Part shown: one piece after another, positions 1-9,861 of the stretch
How positions within the stretch are numbered: the stretch's first letter is position 1
Layout: the number at the start of each line of letters is the position of its first letter
Source: Guillardia theta CCMP2712
Lineage: Eukaryota; Cryptophyceae; Pyrenomonadales; Geminigeraceae
Assembly: GCF_000315625.1 (NCBI RefSeq)
Contig: NW_005434621.1
Coordinates: 212,174-265,397, forward strand
DNA: 53,224 nucleotides
Reading direction: 5' to 3'
Notes under the pieces: generated by a model
The model's input: only the letters and a program-made list of their open reading frames with translations
The model's database searches: none
Told to the model about the DNA's origin: nothing
Translations under genes and position numbers: made by a program

Positions 1-300
1 AGGAGGAGGGGGGGCTGGCGGTAGAGCGATCGTCGTACGTGGACGTGCACTCGCGGGACGGGACGGGCTACAGCCGCTTCTTCCAAGCGAGGTAGGAGAG
101 AGAGGGAGGGAGAGGGAGGAGAGGGGACTGATGAGGAGGCGCAGGAGGGAGGGAGAGCAGGCGACAGGGGCGATGGGGAAGACTTTGACGGGGAAGTACG
201 TAGGGGGGAAGCTGAGGGTAGAGGAGGAGGGGGGGGAGGTGCGAGAGGTGGAGCTAGACAGGAGCATTCATCAGGCGATCAGCAAGATCCGCGTGCTGAG
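1..300 (+). repeat. Inverted repeat, left arm
   Basis: This segment is the reverse complement of 1958-2253. By eye the arms agree base for base except for a 4-bp insertion (one extra AGAG) near position 90 in this arm. Homology stops abruptly after GCGTGCTGAG at 300 and on the other side reaches the window edge, so the true length is unknown. Confidence 0.95.
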
Positions 301-316
301 GTTTGAGAGACAATGA
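1..316 (+). CDS. 3' end of a second PH-channel-like gene (partial)
   Basis: The left edge holds the C-terminal end of a gene that starts outside the window. The frame reads through an exon containing EEGGLAVERSSY and ending SRFFQAR, then an intron beginning GTAGGAGAG with an acceptor near 167, then a last exon with GKTLTGKYVGG and the tail VLRFERQ before the stop at 314-316. Apart from the last few residues this equals the C-terminus of the channel gene at 1945-6083 on the other strand, whose tail reads VLRYQF. I infer a convergent, tail-to-tail paralogue or a truncated copy. How much of the second gene exists upstream cannot be seen. Confidence 0.6.
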   Translation, partial: GGGGAGGRAIVVRGRALAGRDGLQPLLPSEVGERGREREERGLMRRRRREGEQATGAMGKTLTGKYVGGKLRVEEEGGEVREVELDRSIHQAISKIRVLRFERQ

Positions 317-1944
317 GGAATGGAGGGGTTAATTACTTGAACAAGTTTTCTTTCTCATCAAGATTGAAAGGCTTGATTGTAAGACGAGGACTAGGATTGT
401 AATGCCCTGACTTCACTGTCAAAGTTCTATGAACTTTCATTAATTTTCTATACTCGACTTGCCAGCTCTCACACAAGCGATATCAACACCGAATTTCTCC
501 ATTCCTGTCTCCTCCAGCTACTCACCTCAACATCGATGTACCGATCTTCCGCTTACATTTCATCCGATCTTGTCATCCGATGGTTCAAAAGGCGTTGACT
601 GCTTGTTCCAGACGATCATGTTAGAGTCGATCTGCTCCGACCAGCACCAGCGGCGTCAGACTTGCAAGTGACCGCGCGAGGGTCCTGGCGGTCAGTTGGC
701 ATCCGACCCTCTTCAAAGGTAGAGCGAGTGGCCAGGTCGTTGCTGAACTTGTTGTGATCGACTCTGCCGTTGATGTCAAAGTTTCACATCGGTCAAGGTT
801 CTGCTGATGAAGAAAACATGTTAGGGGTTGACAATCCTGTCGATCTCGTAGTTCATATCAAATCATAGCTGTCAGCTCAACTTCCACGCACAGATAGTTT
901 CTTGCTAGTAAGAGCCAAGTGCGTTGGGGGCAGTATAATCCTGTTATTGATTCTCGTTCAACCTGATCCCCTCATGGACAAGTTCATCCTTGTTCGAGGA
1001 ATTCGATACATCTCACGTTGAAAGAAGATGCTTCCTTTATCTGCAAATAATTCAGGCTCTTGTCCTTTGATTCGAAGCTTCTGAGTCTGTCATGGTTGAC
1101 GGATAGATTCCCCCTTCACCAAAGGCTTCACTGACATCTACCAGTCAGTTGAGATGTGACGCGTGTCTTGGTGTATTAAGAGAAGGGAGAACATTTCATA
1201 CGATTGACTTGTTGACTTGTATAGATGAAGAAGACCACAACGACAAGCTTCAGGTAGCTGTTGAACGACTACACAGCAGGGACTGCTTTAGTTTGTTCAG
1301 TCAAACTTCACAAGATGCTTTCCGGCTATCCGCTGACAAGGTCGGAGAACAGCAGCCAGATCAGCGACTTGGTGTAAAGAGAAAGGCAAGTGCAGCGCAG
1401 CGTAGCAGAAGCAGGAGCAGTGCATGTGAAGATAGAGGGTTGAGACCACAAGGCCGAACCAAGGTTGGACCCCCTATCAGATCACTCGAGGTAGAGGAGA
1501 GGAGGTTAGCAGTGAAGGAGGAAGAAGCGGTAGAAGGGATCAGACTTGAAAAGAGTCCAGGGAGGAGCGGTAGAAGGGATCAGACTTGAAAAGAGTCCAG
1601 GGAGGGAAGGAGGTAGAGGATGAGGAAGGGGACAGCAAGGGAGACAGCAAGGGAGGGAGGAGGAGAAAGAGTAGGGGACGGCAACATAGGGAGAGAGCAA
1701 ACAAACGATAGAGGAAGAACGAGCAGGTTTGTTGGCTAGAATCGTGAAATGCGAGCTGTAGGGTGAGCAAGCAACGTTGAAGTGAACTACTAATGATATC
1801 GAGACAGCTAGTATCAAGGAACAAATTAAGAAATAATGATCCTGCATGACTATTCAACGCCCTCCTCTTCTCATCATAGTAAAGCGGTTGCTATAAAAGC
1901 AACGTTCTGAACAGTCCTTGAGAAGACAAACTCATCCTCTGATC
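317..1944. other. Spacer between inverted arms; only doubtful exons
   Basis: No gene is recognised. On the minus strand, about 625-775 reads as a protein-like stretch with DINGRVDHNKFSNDLATR and later VTCKSDAAGAGRS. About 965-1095 reads DRLRSFESKDKSLNYLQ followed by IKEASSFNVRC. Both could be exons of one minus-strand gene, but I could not join them with confident splice sites. A + strand ORF at 1149-1589 ends in a tandem duplication and is probably not a gene. Confidence 0.3.
1526..1605 (+). repeat. 40-bp direct tandem duplication
   Basis: The 40-bp unit beginning AGCGGTAGAAGGGATCAGAC is present twice, back to back (1526-1565 and 1566-1605), with no visible differences. Confidence 0.95.
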
Positions 1945-4900
1945 TCAGAATTGATATCTCAGCACGCGGATCTTGCTGATCGCCTGATGAATGCTCCTGT
2001 CTAGCTCCACCTCTCGCACCTCCCCCCCCTCCTCCTCTACCCTCAGCTTCCCCCCTACGTACTTCCCCGTCAAAGTCTTCCCCATCGCCCCTGTCGCCTG
2101 CTCTCCCTCCCTCCTGCGCCTCCTCATCAGTCCCCTCTCCTCCCTCTCCCTCCCTCTCCTACCTCGCTTGGAAGAAGCGGCTGTAGCCCGTCCCGTCCCG
2201 CGAGTGCACGTCCACGTACGACGATCGCTCTACCGCCAGCCCCCCCTCCTCCTTGCACAGCTGCTCCACCGCTCTGCCCATCCTCTCCGTCTCCGTCGAC
2301 CCCTCCCCGTCCTCCCCGAGACCCGCCGAGAAGCACTCTCGCGCCACCCCGTCCTCCCCGACCTTGAGGTACACGTGGTACGTGTCGTAGAGCAGCACCT
2401 TGACGCTCTCCGCCCTCGCCTGCTCCCGCCGCAAGATGCTCGACGATCGCAGCGAGTCGAAGTTGACCGGCAGCTCGAACCATGACAGCTTCACGTAGTC
2501 TCCCTTGCCCCTGCACGTCTCGGCCGGAAGCCTCGGGCGATCTCCGTCGGGAGGGTCCCCGTTGGGAAGGAACTTGTCAAGTCTCTTGGAGGACTGCGGC
2601 GAAGCTTGCGAGGGTCCGGGGTAGACGGCTGAGCTGCTCCCGTTGAGCTCCTTGTCCTTTCTGGGCGAGAAGTAAGGAAACGAGAGGTTTTTGTGTCTAA
2701 AAACAGATCTGCTTGACGCCCGACGCTCACTGAGACTCTGGAGCTTGACCTCCTCTCGCTCCTCCTGCTTGCCCTTCCCTACCACGATGATGTCTGACCC
2801 CAGCATCGTCCCCACCGGCGACTGCCCCTCCTCTCCTCGTTGCCCTCCCCCGTTCGCTCCTCCATGCGGCCGCTTGGGCCCTTCGCTCCCGTGCCTCTCC
2901 ATCCGAGACATCTTCTCCTCTATCCTTCTCAAGGTGTCGTCGTGCCGCGACATGGACGACTGTATCTTCTCCACGGCGTCGGTGAGCCGGAGGATGTGAA
3001 GGTCCTGGGGTCTACCTGGGGAAGGATCCGAGACGATCTTGCTCAAGACAGCTTCGATTCTTTCCATGTTGACATTAAGAGTCTCGAGGCTAACGGCTTT
3101 AGTTTGGCGAAACGAGCTGGGCAACCCCATCTCATGCTTCCAGTGCGAGAAAGCGTTGTAAACAGGCGAGTTGAAGAGCTTCTTCAAGATCTCCCTCTTC
3201 GACTTCCGTGGAGTCTGTTTCTTCGACTTGAAGATCGGGTTGTCTATCTTGTCCACTGAGAATAGCAGCGACTTGATTGCAAACAGGACGTCGTAGTTGA
3301 ACTCCTGCGCCTCGTTCTTGATCGCCGTAGCAACCTTCGCCTCCCGTTAGCCCCTTCTTCTTCTCCCCTCCCCTCCTTCTCCCCGTCCCCCCCCCCCTCC
3401 CCCTCTCCTCTCCCTCCCCTCCCTCTACCTTGCGATGCACATAGTTCGACATCTGCGTCAGGATCATCGTCTCGAACTCTTCTGGCCCCAGCTCCTCCTG
3501 CGAGTTCAGCAGCTTCCGGGAGTCCGTGATCGCGTCCCAATCCTCCTCCGTCAGCGTCACGGGAGGGCTCAGCTTGAGCTTCTGATGTACCCGCCTGTCA
3601 GCGTCTACCTCCTCCTCCTCCTCCTCCTTCTCGTTCTCGTTCTCGTTCTTTACACGTCGTCTGCTGCTTTCTGTCTCTATTTCGATCCCTATCCTACCTC
3701 CCTCCTGTTGTCTTCTTCCTTCACTTGCTCATCTAGCATGTCTCCCTGCTTCCCTCATGGTTGACTTCCCCCCTGCCCCTGCCCCTGCCCCTGCCCCTGC
3801 CCCTGCCCCTGCTCCTGCCTCTGCCTCTTCTGTTCCTCTACGTCCTTCGCTCCTTCTACGCTGCTTTACCTTGAGCCCGAAGTTGAGCTCCTCGAGGTTG
3901 ACTGACCCGGACTCGTCCAGGTCCATCTTCTGCTCCCACACGTGTGAGTCTGCGAGCCCACAAGACGCTCGAGAGCTTTTGAGCGACCTGATAGAGCTGG
4001 AAGATCTTCAACGACAGCTCCTCCAGCGTCGAGAAGTCCATCAGGCTTGTCACCAGCGGGTCCAGCGGGCCTGAGCCACGGAACGACTTGACGAGTCCGA
4101 TCTGTACAGCACAGCAAGTCTCAATCCCTCCTCTTTTTATCAACAAGACTTACAATGTCCTCTTGACGCTTTGCTTTCTTCTCGCTGCGCTCTCGCTCGA
4201 CCGTCGAGATGAACTCGTCCAGCAGTACAGCCACCACGATGTTCATCAGCACCTGGGATCTCTTGCTCACTCCTCGCCATGGTCTCTAGTCTTTTCTCCT
4301 CACCACGTTGACGATGAGAATATAGATCACGAAGTACATCGCAGTCTGTTCAGTGTGCAACAGCTTAGCTCCCTCCCCTCCTACTCTCTGCCCAGCTCGC
4401 TTCCTCCTCCCCTCATTACATTTGACGTATTCTCACCCCTCCTTTTCTCCTCCACCTCCTCTTACCCAGAAGTTGATGCGGTCGTCGTCGATAAAGAGTG
4501 AACGTGCAATCGACGACGCCCAGGAGTCGCCAGTCGCTATTTGAAAGAGGGTGAACATCGACTTCAAAAAGTTCCCGAAGAAGTCCTCGCTCCTCCCAGC
4601 AAACACGTTCGTCCCGATGATCGCGAAGATCGACGTGAAGATAAGCAAGATGCAGAACGCGTTCAGCACAGGAATGACTGCGTCCCCTCGTCAGCTCTCT
4701 CCTCTCATGCCCGCCTGCTCCCTTCCTACCCGAAGACGACAGGGCGTTGATCAGCACGCGGAACGAGTTGAGCATCCTGTCCCGCCGCATTCCAAGTCAG
4801 TCGCTATCCTCGTCCTTCTTGTCACATGTGCACCCCTACCTACGCCCGTCTCTTCCCCCATCTCCCTCCCTCTCTCTCCCTCTCTTGCTCTCTCCCTCGC

Positions 4901-6083
4901 ATTGCTCCTGCTACTCTATCTCTCCCCACCTGAACACTCGTATCATCTTGAAGATACGAATCAGACGTAGCGCGCTCACACCAGGCACGCCTCGGATGAT
5001 CTCCGAAAGAACAGTTATCATCACGACCACGAAGTCTGCATCCCCATGCGCGTCGCCCCTACAATGTCAGATGACTCCCCAGACCCTCGTCCCTCCTCAC
5101 CGAGGATGTTCCACCCATCCGATACGAACGGCCAGTACCAGTTGCTCAGCACGTTGACTACCAGCTCCTACCTCCCTCGTCAGCGACCCCTCGCTTCACC
5201 TGCTGTACGTACAAATGCGAAGATGCACGTGTAGGTTATTTCCAAGGCTCTGAACGCTCTCGCTTGTTGCGAGCCGTCTGGAGGCTGCAGCTGCGCCGAC
5301 AAGATGGCGCAAATGAAAGACGCCATGATCACAGCCGAGAAGAAGAGCTGACTTGCTGTGCTCGAGTAGATTCTTCTCAGCTGCCTCTGTCGCCTCTCTA
5401 GCTTCGTTTCTCCTTGCCGTAGCTTTTCCTTGAGATAGACTTTGACAGCTTGGTGGATAGCTGTGATCTGTTCAAACACACGCCTTTAGCTCCTCTCCAC
5501 CATCATGCTCCATACCCAAGTGTCTCGCTCATCCTTGCTCGATGCCAGCAGCACTGTCGACTTGCCCGAGTTGTGTCCCTCGGGTATGGTCGTGATGATG
5601 AAGATCTTCTCGTCCAGCTCGTCCTGTGCTCATGATCAAACCAGCGGACGTAGAGAGAGGCTCTCGCGGCAGACTCACGTCGTCTATCCTCAGAGTTGTC
5701 GATCGCTTGATACTGGCCCTCTTCTCTTCTTGCCGGACGGTCTCGTCAATGTTTTCTTCTGTGCTTGTCTTGGACACGACGGCCATGACCTCATCCAGCG
5801 GTATGTAGTCAATCACGTCCATCGCTCCGACTTTTCCGAGCAGAAGCTTGTCCTTGCTCAGACAAACTTTCCTGCGCTGCCATGTGTCTCCGATGGTGCT
5901 GTCGCGGCATTGCACAGTCACGGGATTGAAAGGGAGAGGAGGACAAGAATACCTGAGGACTTGCCGGTGAAGCTCTGCGATGAGGATGCTGTCGTCTTCG
6001 GAAGGAAACTGAATGGTAGGGATGGAAGCCTCTTCCTTCCCCCTTATTCTTCCCTTCCGGGTAGCCACATACACAGCTGCCAT
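1945..6083 (-). CDS. PH domain + single-repeat voltage-gated cation channel with EF-hand
   Basis: Multi-exon membrane ion channel, read from ATG at 6083 (MAAVYVATRKG). Exons between about 5,960 and 5,530 give a PH-like domain (RRKVCLSKDKLLLGKVGAMD, then DELDEKIFIITTIPEG and the terminal-helix ERDTW). One six-helix channel repeat follows: S1 FFSAVIMASFICAILS (about 5,330), S2-S3 with FAFELVVNVLSNWYW and DFVVVMITVLSEI, S4 RLIRIFKMIRVFR (about 4,950), S5 NAFCILLIFTSIFAIIG, pore ATGDSWAS (about 4,530), and S6 FVIYILIVNVVVAVLLDEF. An EF-hand loop DLDESGSVNLEEL lies near 3,915. The C-terminal tail (from about 3,330) is coiled and charged, ending VLRYQF at 1945. The Asp in the pore suggests Ca2+ or mixed selectivity, as in CatSper/EukCat-like one-repeat channels; this is inference. 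An intron of 54 nt near 5,900 is possible but in frame either way. Confidence 0.85.
1958..2253 (-). repeat. Inverted repeat, right arm
   Basis: Reverse-complement partner of 1-300. It covers the end of the penultimate exon, the last intron and nearly all of the last exon of the PH-channel gene. The absence of substitutions even within the intron points to a very recent duplication, gene conversion, or an assembly artefact. Confidence 0.95.
3771..3812 (+). repeat. (CCCCTG)n microsatellite in channel intron
   Basis: About seven copies of the hexamer CCCCTG (CAGGGG on the gene strand) lie in an intron just downstream of the EF-hand exon of the PH-channel gene. Confidence 0.9.
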
Positions 6084-6914
6084 GAGGCTCCCACACGGCA
6101 GTCTACGTGCTTCTGTGAACTCGGTCTACAAGGTTCAGCTGCTCGTCACGGAACTTGCCCTATTCGGAGACGGCGGAGAAGATTCCTAGACTCTCAGGGG
6201 TAACGGCACAACTTAACAGCTGTTAGGCTTCTTTTTCGTGATGGTAGAATTCTGATCTCAATGACGATCAAACTAGAGTTTGAGTTGTGAGCGAGGAGCT
6301 TAAAGCTCAAGATGTTAGCAAGGAAATTGTTAGAAGACTAGAAGCTGCCACTACTGATGACTAGCTGCTCGATGTCCCTCGCTTCACAAGTTCGAAACCA
6401 TAAAAGAGCTGTGGGTACCGTGCCCGTACAATCGACCTTACTTTAGTAGGCAGAGGGGGTGGGGGTGGATCATGAGGAGGCCTGACCGGTACCTTAGAAA
6501 TATCTACAAGGGGTTCATGTCGGAATGGGGTCAACTGAGGGGTGGGGTCCTGAATAAAACCTTTTTACTACCGTAATCTTTTGCATGAAAAAAAAAAAAG
6601 GCGAAAATGATCAAGAAAAAAAAGGTCAAAGTTTCAAATAACGGATTTCCGTTACATTCGCATGTTTCCGATACTAGCCTACTCTATGTATTTTCACTGC
6701 GTGGCTGATCATCGGTCTTTTAGGACTATGGTGCATGATTGCTTCAGCTACGGACTAACGTGAACGCCTGTACACAGAGAGAGGTCAAAACAACTCGATG
6801 AAATGTTCATTGTCCAAAAGAATTCACTGCTACTTTAGTACAACCCATCCCCCAAGAACCTGGGCTTCTGGTTTTCGGCCTGCTAGACTGTCAGAAAGGA
6901 AACCCTGCTACAAT
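6084..6914. other. Intergenic; G-rich block and A-rich block
   Basis: Upstream of the channel gene. 6445-6545 is G-rich on the + strand (repeated GGGGTGG/GGGGTC) and is followed by AT-rich DNA with AATAAA near 6554 and an A-run near 6590. On the + strand, 6082-6189 (MRLPHGSLRASVNSVYKVQL) and about 6293-6361 (EELKAQDVSKEIVRRLEAA, then a stop) look mildly protein-like, but I could not join them and do not call a gene. Confidence 0.4.
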
Positions 6915-8690
6915 TCACAGGGAAACCTCCTCAACAGGAACCAGGCTGTCTCCAAGAGTCTTCATCTGCATCTCCCTTCGAAGCTGCAGACGTTCGTTAG
7001 AGTTTACTTCGACCACGAACTGGCACAAGTACCTCCTGCTGAAGCCTGCTGCCCGAGGGCTGGACCATCTGTCTCTGGACCATCTCACACCCTGGAGTTC
7101 CTGCGGGGCATCCCTCCCTGAAGGCAACATCCTGCGGATCCCCTGCAAGTCAGAATCCTGAGGACGCAAACATTATCCTTCGACTGACCCGGAAAGGAGA
7201 ATCTCTGCGCTGAACTTGCTCGAGGTGCTCGCGGGCAAGGTTCAAGCGAGCCATGTCACGTCTCATCTTCGAAAGCTCGCGACCTTCGCGAATTTGTCTT
7301 GATTCTCCGATGTGGGCCATTTGGCTTCGGGGGCTTGCGACTTGGGGAGAGAACTGACGGAGAGATTGAGCCTGAGCCACTCGCATGCCGTTGGATGCCG
7401 GATAAGAGGACATGGCCTGCTTGCGGACGGCCCTATCGATGTTTGCCAAGTAAGGCCTTCGCTCGCCAACCTGTTTGTCGTAAAAGTTCGCACGGAATTC
7501 CTTAGCCTGCCCAAGGAGTCAAAAGTGCACAAAGATTGCTATCGTTCGTACAGGATCTTCCATTTGCTCGCTGTCGATGATAAACTGGTCTGTTCCGGCC
7601 TTCGAGTTCTTGTGCTGAGGGGCTTGAGCTAGTGCTAACGTAAGACATTTCGGTACTCAGAAAGGATCAAAACTACCGTAAGCACCCCACATCATGTTCT
7701 TGCCACGGCCCATCATTCCTTGTCCTGAGGGGTACGCCCCACTGACCATGGCTTGCCGACGCATCATCTCCATTTGCTTCACTTTGTTGACGTAATCAAC
7801 GTATTCCTGACTCGCATGTGTCAGACTACAACAAGAGCACATGAAAAGCAGGATGTCCATCACCTTGCGCAAAGCAGCGCTTTTCTGCTCCTCCTTCTCA
7901 TATGTTGACTTGGCTGCTTGAGCCTGCACACAAACCTAACCAACCAACCAACCAACTTCCATCCGCCCATACCTCCTCGTGGGTCTTCTGAAGATTCTGC
8001 TGGATTTTCTTCACCTCCTCGATGTCATGATCCAAGGTGAAGGCCGAGCCTGCAATGTACAAGTGAATATCATCACTAATAGTCATGATAGCTGTGCACC
8101 AGGATTTCTCATATAGTCTTCAGGACGGAGAACCAACGGCTGCTTCTGCTTCGGGTCAACAAAGCTCTGCAGCTGCTCTGGGGAAGGTGGGTCCAAAAGC
8201 TCTGCAGACACAACATCGGGATTATTTCAAAGGCAGTCAAAGAGAAAATCCTTACCTGGATGAGTCCATCCCCCAAGGTGATTCCCAGGTCCAGCATCTT
8301 CAACGTCTTCATCTGACCCCTGCTCCACCAGTCAAAGCGACGAAAGGGAAATCATATCGCCATACAGCACTCTCTGAGTTTGCATAGAAGTCTGCAGCAG
8401 GATTGTCTGATTCGGGGTTGATGCTGATACTTCCCTCCTGACAAAAGATTCAAACCAGGAAATGTTATTGTCTCAATGAGAAGCTCAACCTCCATGAGAG
8501 ACTTGGATAGATCGTTCTCCAAGATGGTAGTGTTGCGATGCGTGGTGAAGACAACAATGCAAGCCAGAAGGATAGCCCCTTCAAACAGGAATCACAACAA
8601 TCCTCTTGGCGCCCAGAACAATACAAACATACCGCAGAGAGTAGCAGCGATGCTTGCCTTTACCCTCTTGCTCTTGTTTCCGTCTGCCAT
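6915..8690 (-). CDS. Unidentified single-TM coiled-coil protein, about 10 small exons
   Basis: Start at 8690 (MADGNKSKRVKAS). After the first intron comes a hydrophobic segment GAILLACIVVFTTHR, then an acidic/Asn-rich stretch, exons with LKMLDLGITLGDGLIQ and LLDPPSPEQLQSFVDP, a heptad-like region EEVKKIQQNLQKTHEE joined to AQAAKSTYEKEEQKSAALRK and EYVDYVNKVKQMEMMRR, then a Met/Gly-rich piece. An in-frame stop at 7657 can be skipped by an intron GTAGTT...TTAG (about 44 nt), joining exons with NSKAGTDQFIIDSEQ, AKEFRANFYDKQVGERRPYL and a basic Gln-rich tail. If that intron is not used, there are two genes about 40 bp apart. The last exon (6915-7170) has two possible frames. Exon phases agree across at least eight junctions. 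I recognise no family; it is probably a membrane-anchored coiled-coil protein. Confidence 0.6.
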
Positions 8691-8854
8691 GGTTGTTGTT
8701 TCCTGCCTTGCAAAGGCACCTAATACGAAACATCACATTTCATGTATTTTCACAATTCCAGGTAAATGTGATGGCTTCAAGACCCCTGGCTCACACAGCT
8801 AATCGATTTTGGCATTGTTCAAACAAAGACGACATCCGCATTATCACCACCGAA

Positions 8855-8897
<43 letters not shown>
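8855..8897 (+). repeat. (CATCGT)n microsatellite
   Basis: About seven copies of CATCGT, upstream of the minus-strand gene that starts at 8690. Confidence 0.95.
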
Positions 8898-8898
<1 letters not shown>

Positions 8899-9355
8899 CC
8901 AGCATCAGCGTTCTGACAGAATGATGATGATGCACAGATTCCAATGCCTTATGCACCATTACTCTCATCGAATTTGTTATTATCGGTGTTCGCTCTTATG
9001 CTGACTCCGTTCACCGCTCTCACTCATTCCCATTCTCCCTCTTCCACGCTCTTGAATCTCCTGCCTTTACCCGCTCCGTTTCCTAGTTTCCTCCCTCCTT
9101 CCCTCGCCTCCCTCCTCTCTCCCTCCTCTCTCCCTCCTCTATCCTTGCTCTCTCCCTCCTCTCTCCCTCCTTCCCTCCATCCTCTCTCCTCCTCTCCTCG
9201 CATGCTTCCTCACCGTATCCTTGCATGGCGATTGCAGGTAAACGAAGAGGCAGATGTTGAAAATGATTTAGCTTGATACTTTTAAAAAATAATCAGTTAG
9301 CTGAATGCAATGAACGGAATCTTCCCGGACTTGGAAATGAGGTGGGTACTGGGCT

Positions 9356-9362
9356 TATAAAA
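9356..9362 (+). promoter_or_regulatory. TATA-like element
   Basis: TATAAAA sits inside a G-rich stretch, 34 bp before an ATG at 9396. It could be the core promoter of the glutamine synthetase-like gene. Single-motif evidence only. Confidence 0.25.
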
Positions 9363-9777
9363 GAGGGGGTCGGGTCAGGAGGTGGGTTGTATCGAATGGA
9401 GGCACTCGATTTTCCGACGACCAAGTAAGGCGGAGATGCGCGAGGAGGAGGAGGACGAGGACGAAGAAGACAAGAACGATGAGGACGAGGACGAGGATGA
9501 AGATCACGATGAGGAACATAGATAGTGAGTCTGATCACTTTGGGTGAAAACAGGCATGTGGATGCTAGATAAGATTCATGTAGATGCAGAGGATGTCAGT
9601 GTTGAGATATCATGAGGAAGAACAAGAGAAGGAACGAATAGGCGAGGCAGAACAAGAGGATTCAGATCTCGATGATTTGGTACAAAAACGTAGGTTTATC
9701 CTTATCTCAATGCGAGCCTAGCGAAACCGATTGGACAGTTTTAAACTTTTCCCAAGGAGAGAGTAAGCGGAGGATGT

Positions 9778-9780
<3 letters not shown>

Positions 9781-9810
<30 letters not shown>
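9781..9810 (+). repeat. (AG)15 microsatellite
   Basis: Uninterrupted AG dinucleotide run of 30 bp, about 50 bp before the first confident exon of the glutamine synthetase-like gene. Confidence 0.95.
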
Positions 9811-9813
<3 letters not shown>

Positions 9814-9861
9814 AAAGCTTTCAAGGGAAGGTCTGGTCCCTTATGACCTCTGATGCTACAG

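Larger units (their letters stand above)
8691..9861. other. Divergent intergenic region; probable 5' end of the GS-like gene inside
   Basis: Holds a hexamer microsatellite (8855-8897), a CT-rich tract (about 9,040-9,200), a TATA-like TATAAAA at 9356 with ATG GAG GCA CTC at 9396, a GA-rich acidic-coding stretch (about 9,430-9,520) and a (GA)n run (9781-9810). A + strand reading at about 9,600-9,690 (EEEQEKERIGEAEQEDSDLD) looks coding. The first exon or exons of the glutamine synthetase-like gene should lie here, but I could not fix them. Confidence 0.4.

Noticed and set aside
1149-1589. 146-aa + strand ORF
   Set aside because: Its end is a 40-bp tandem duplication and its start lacks any recognisable feature; probably random.
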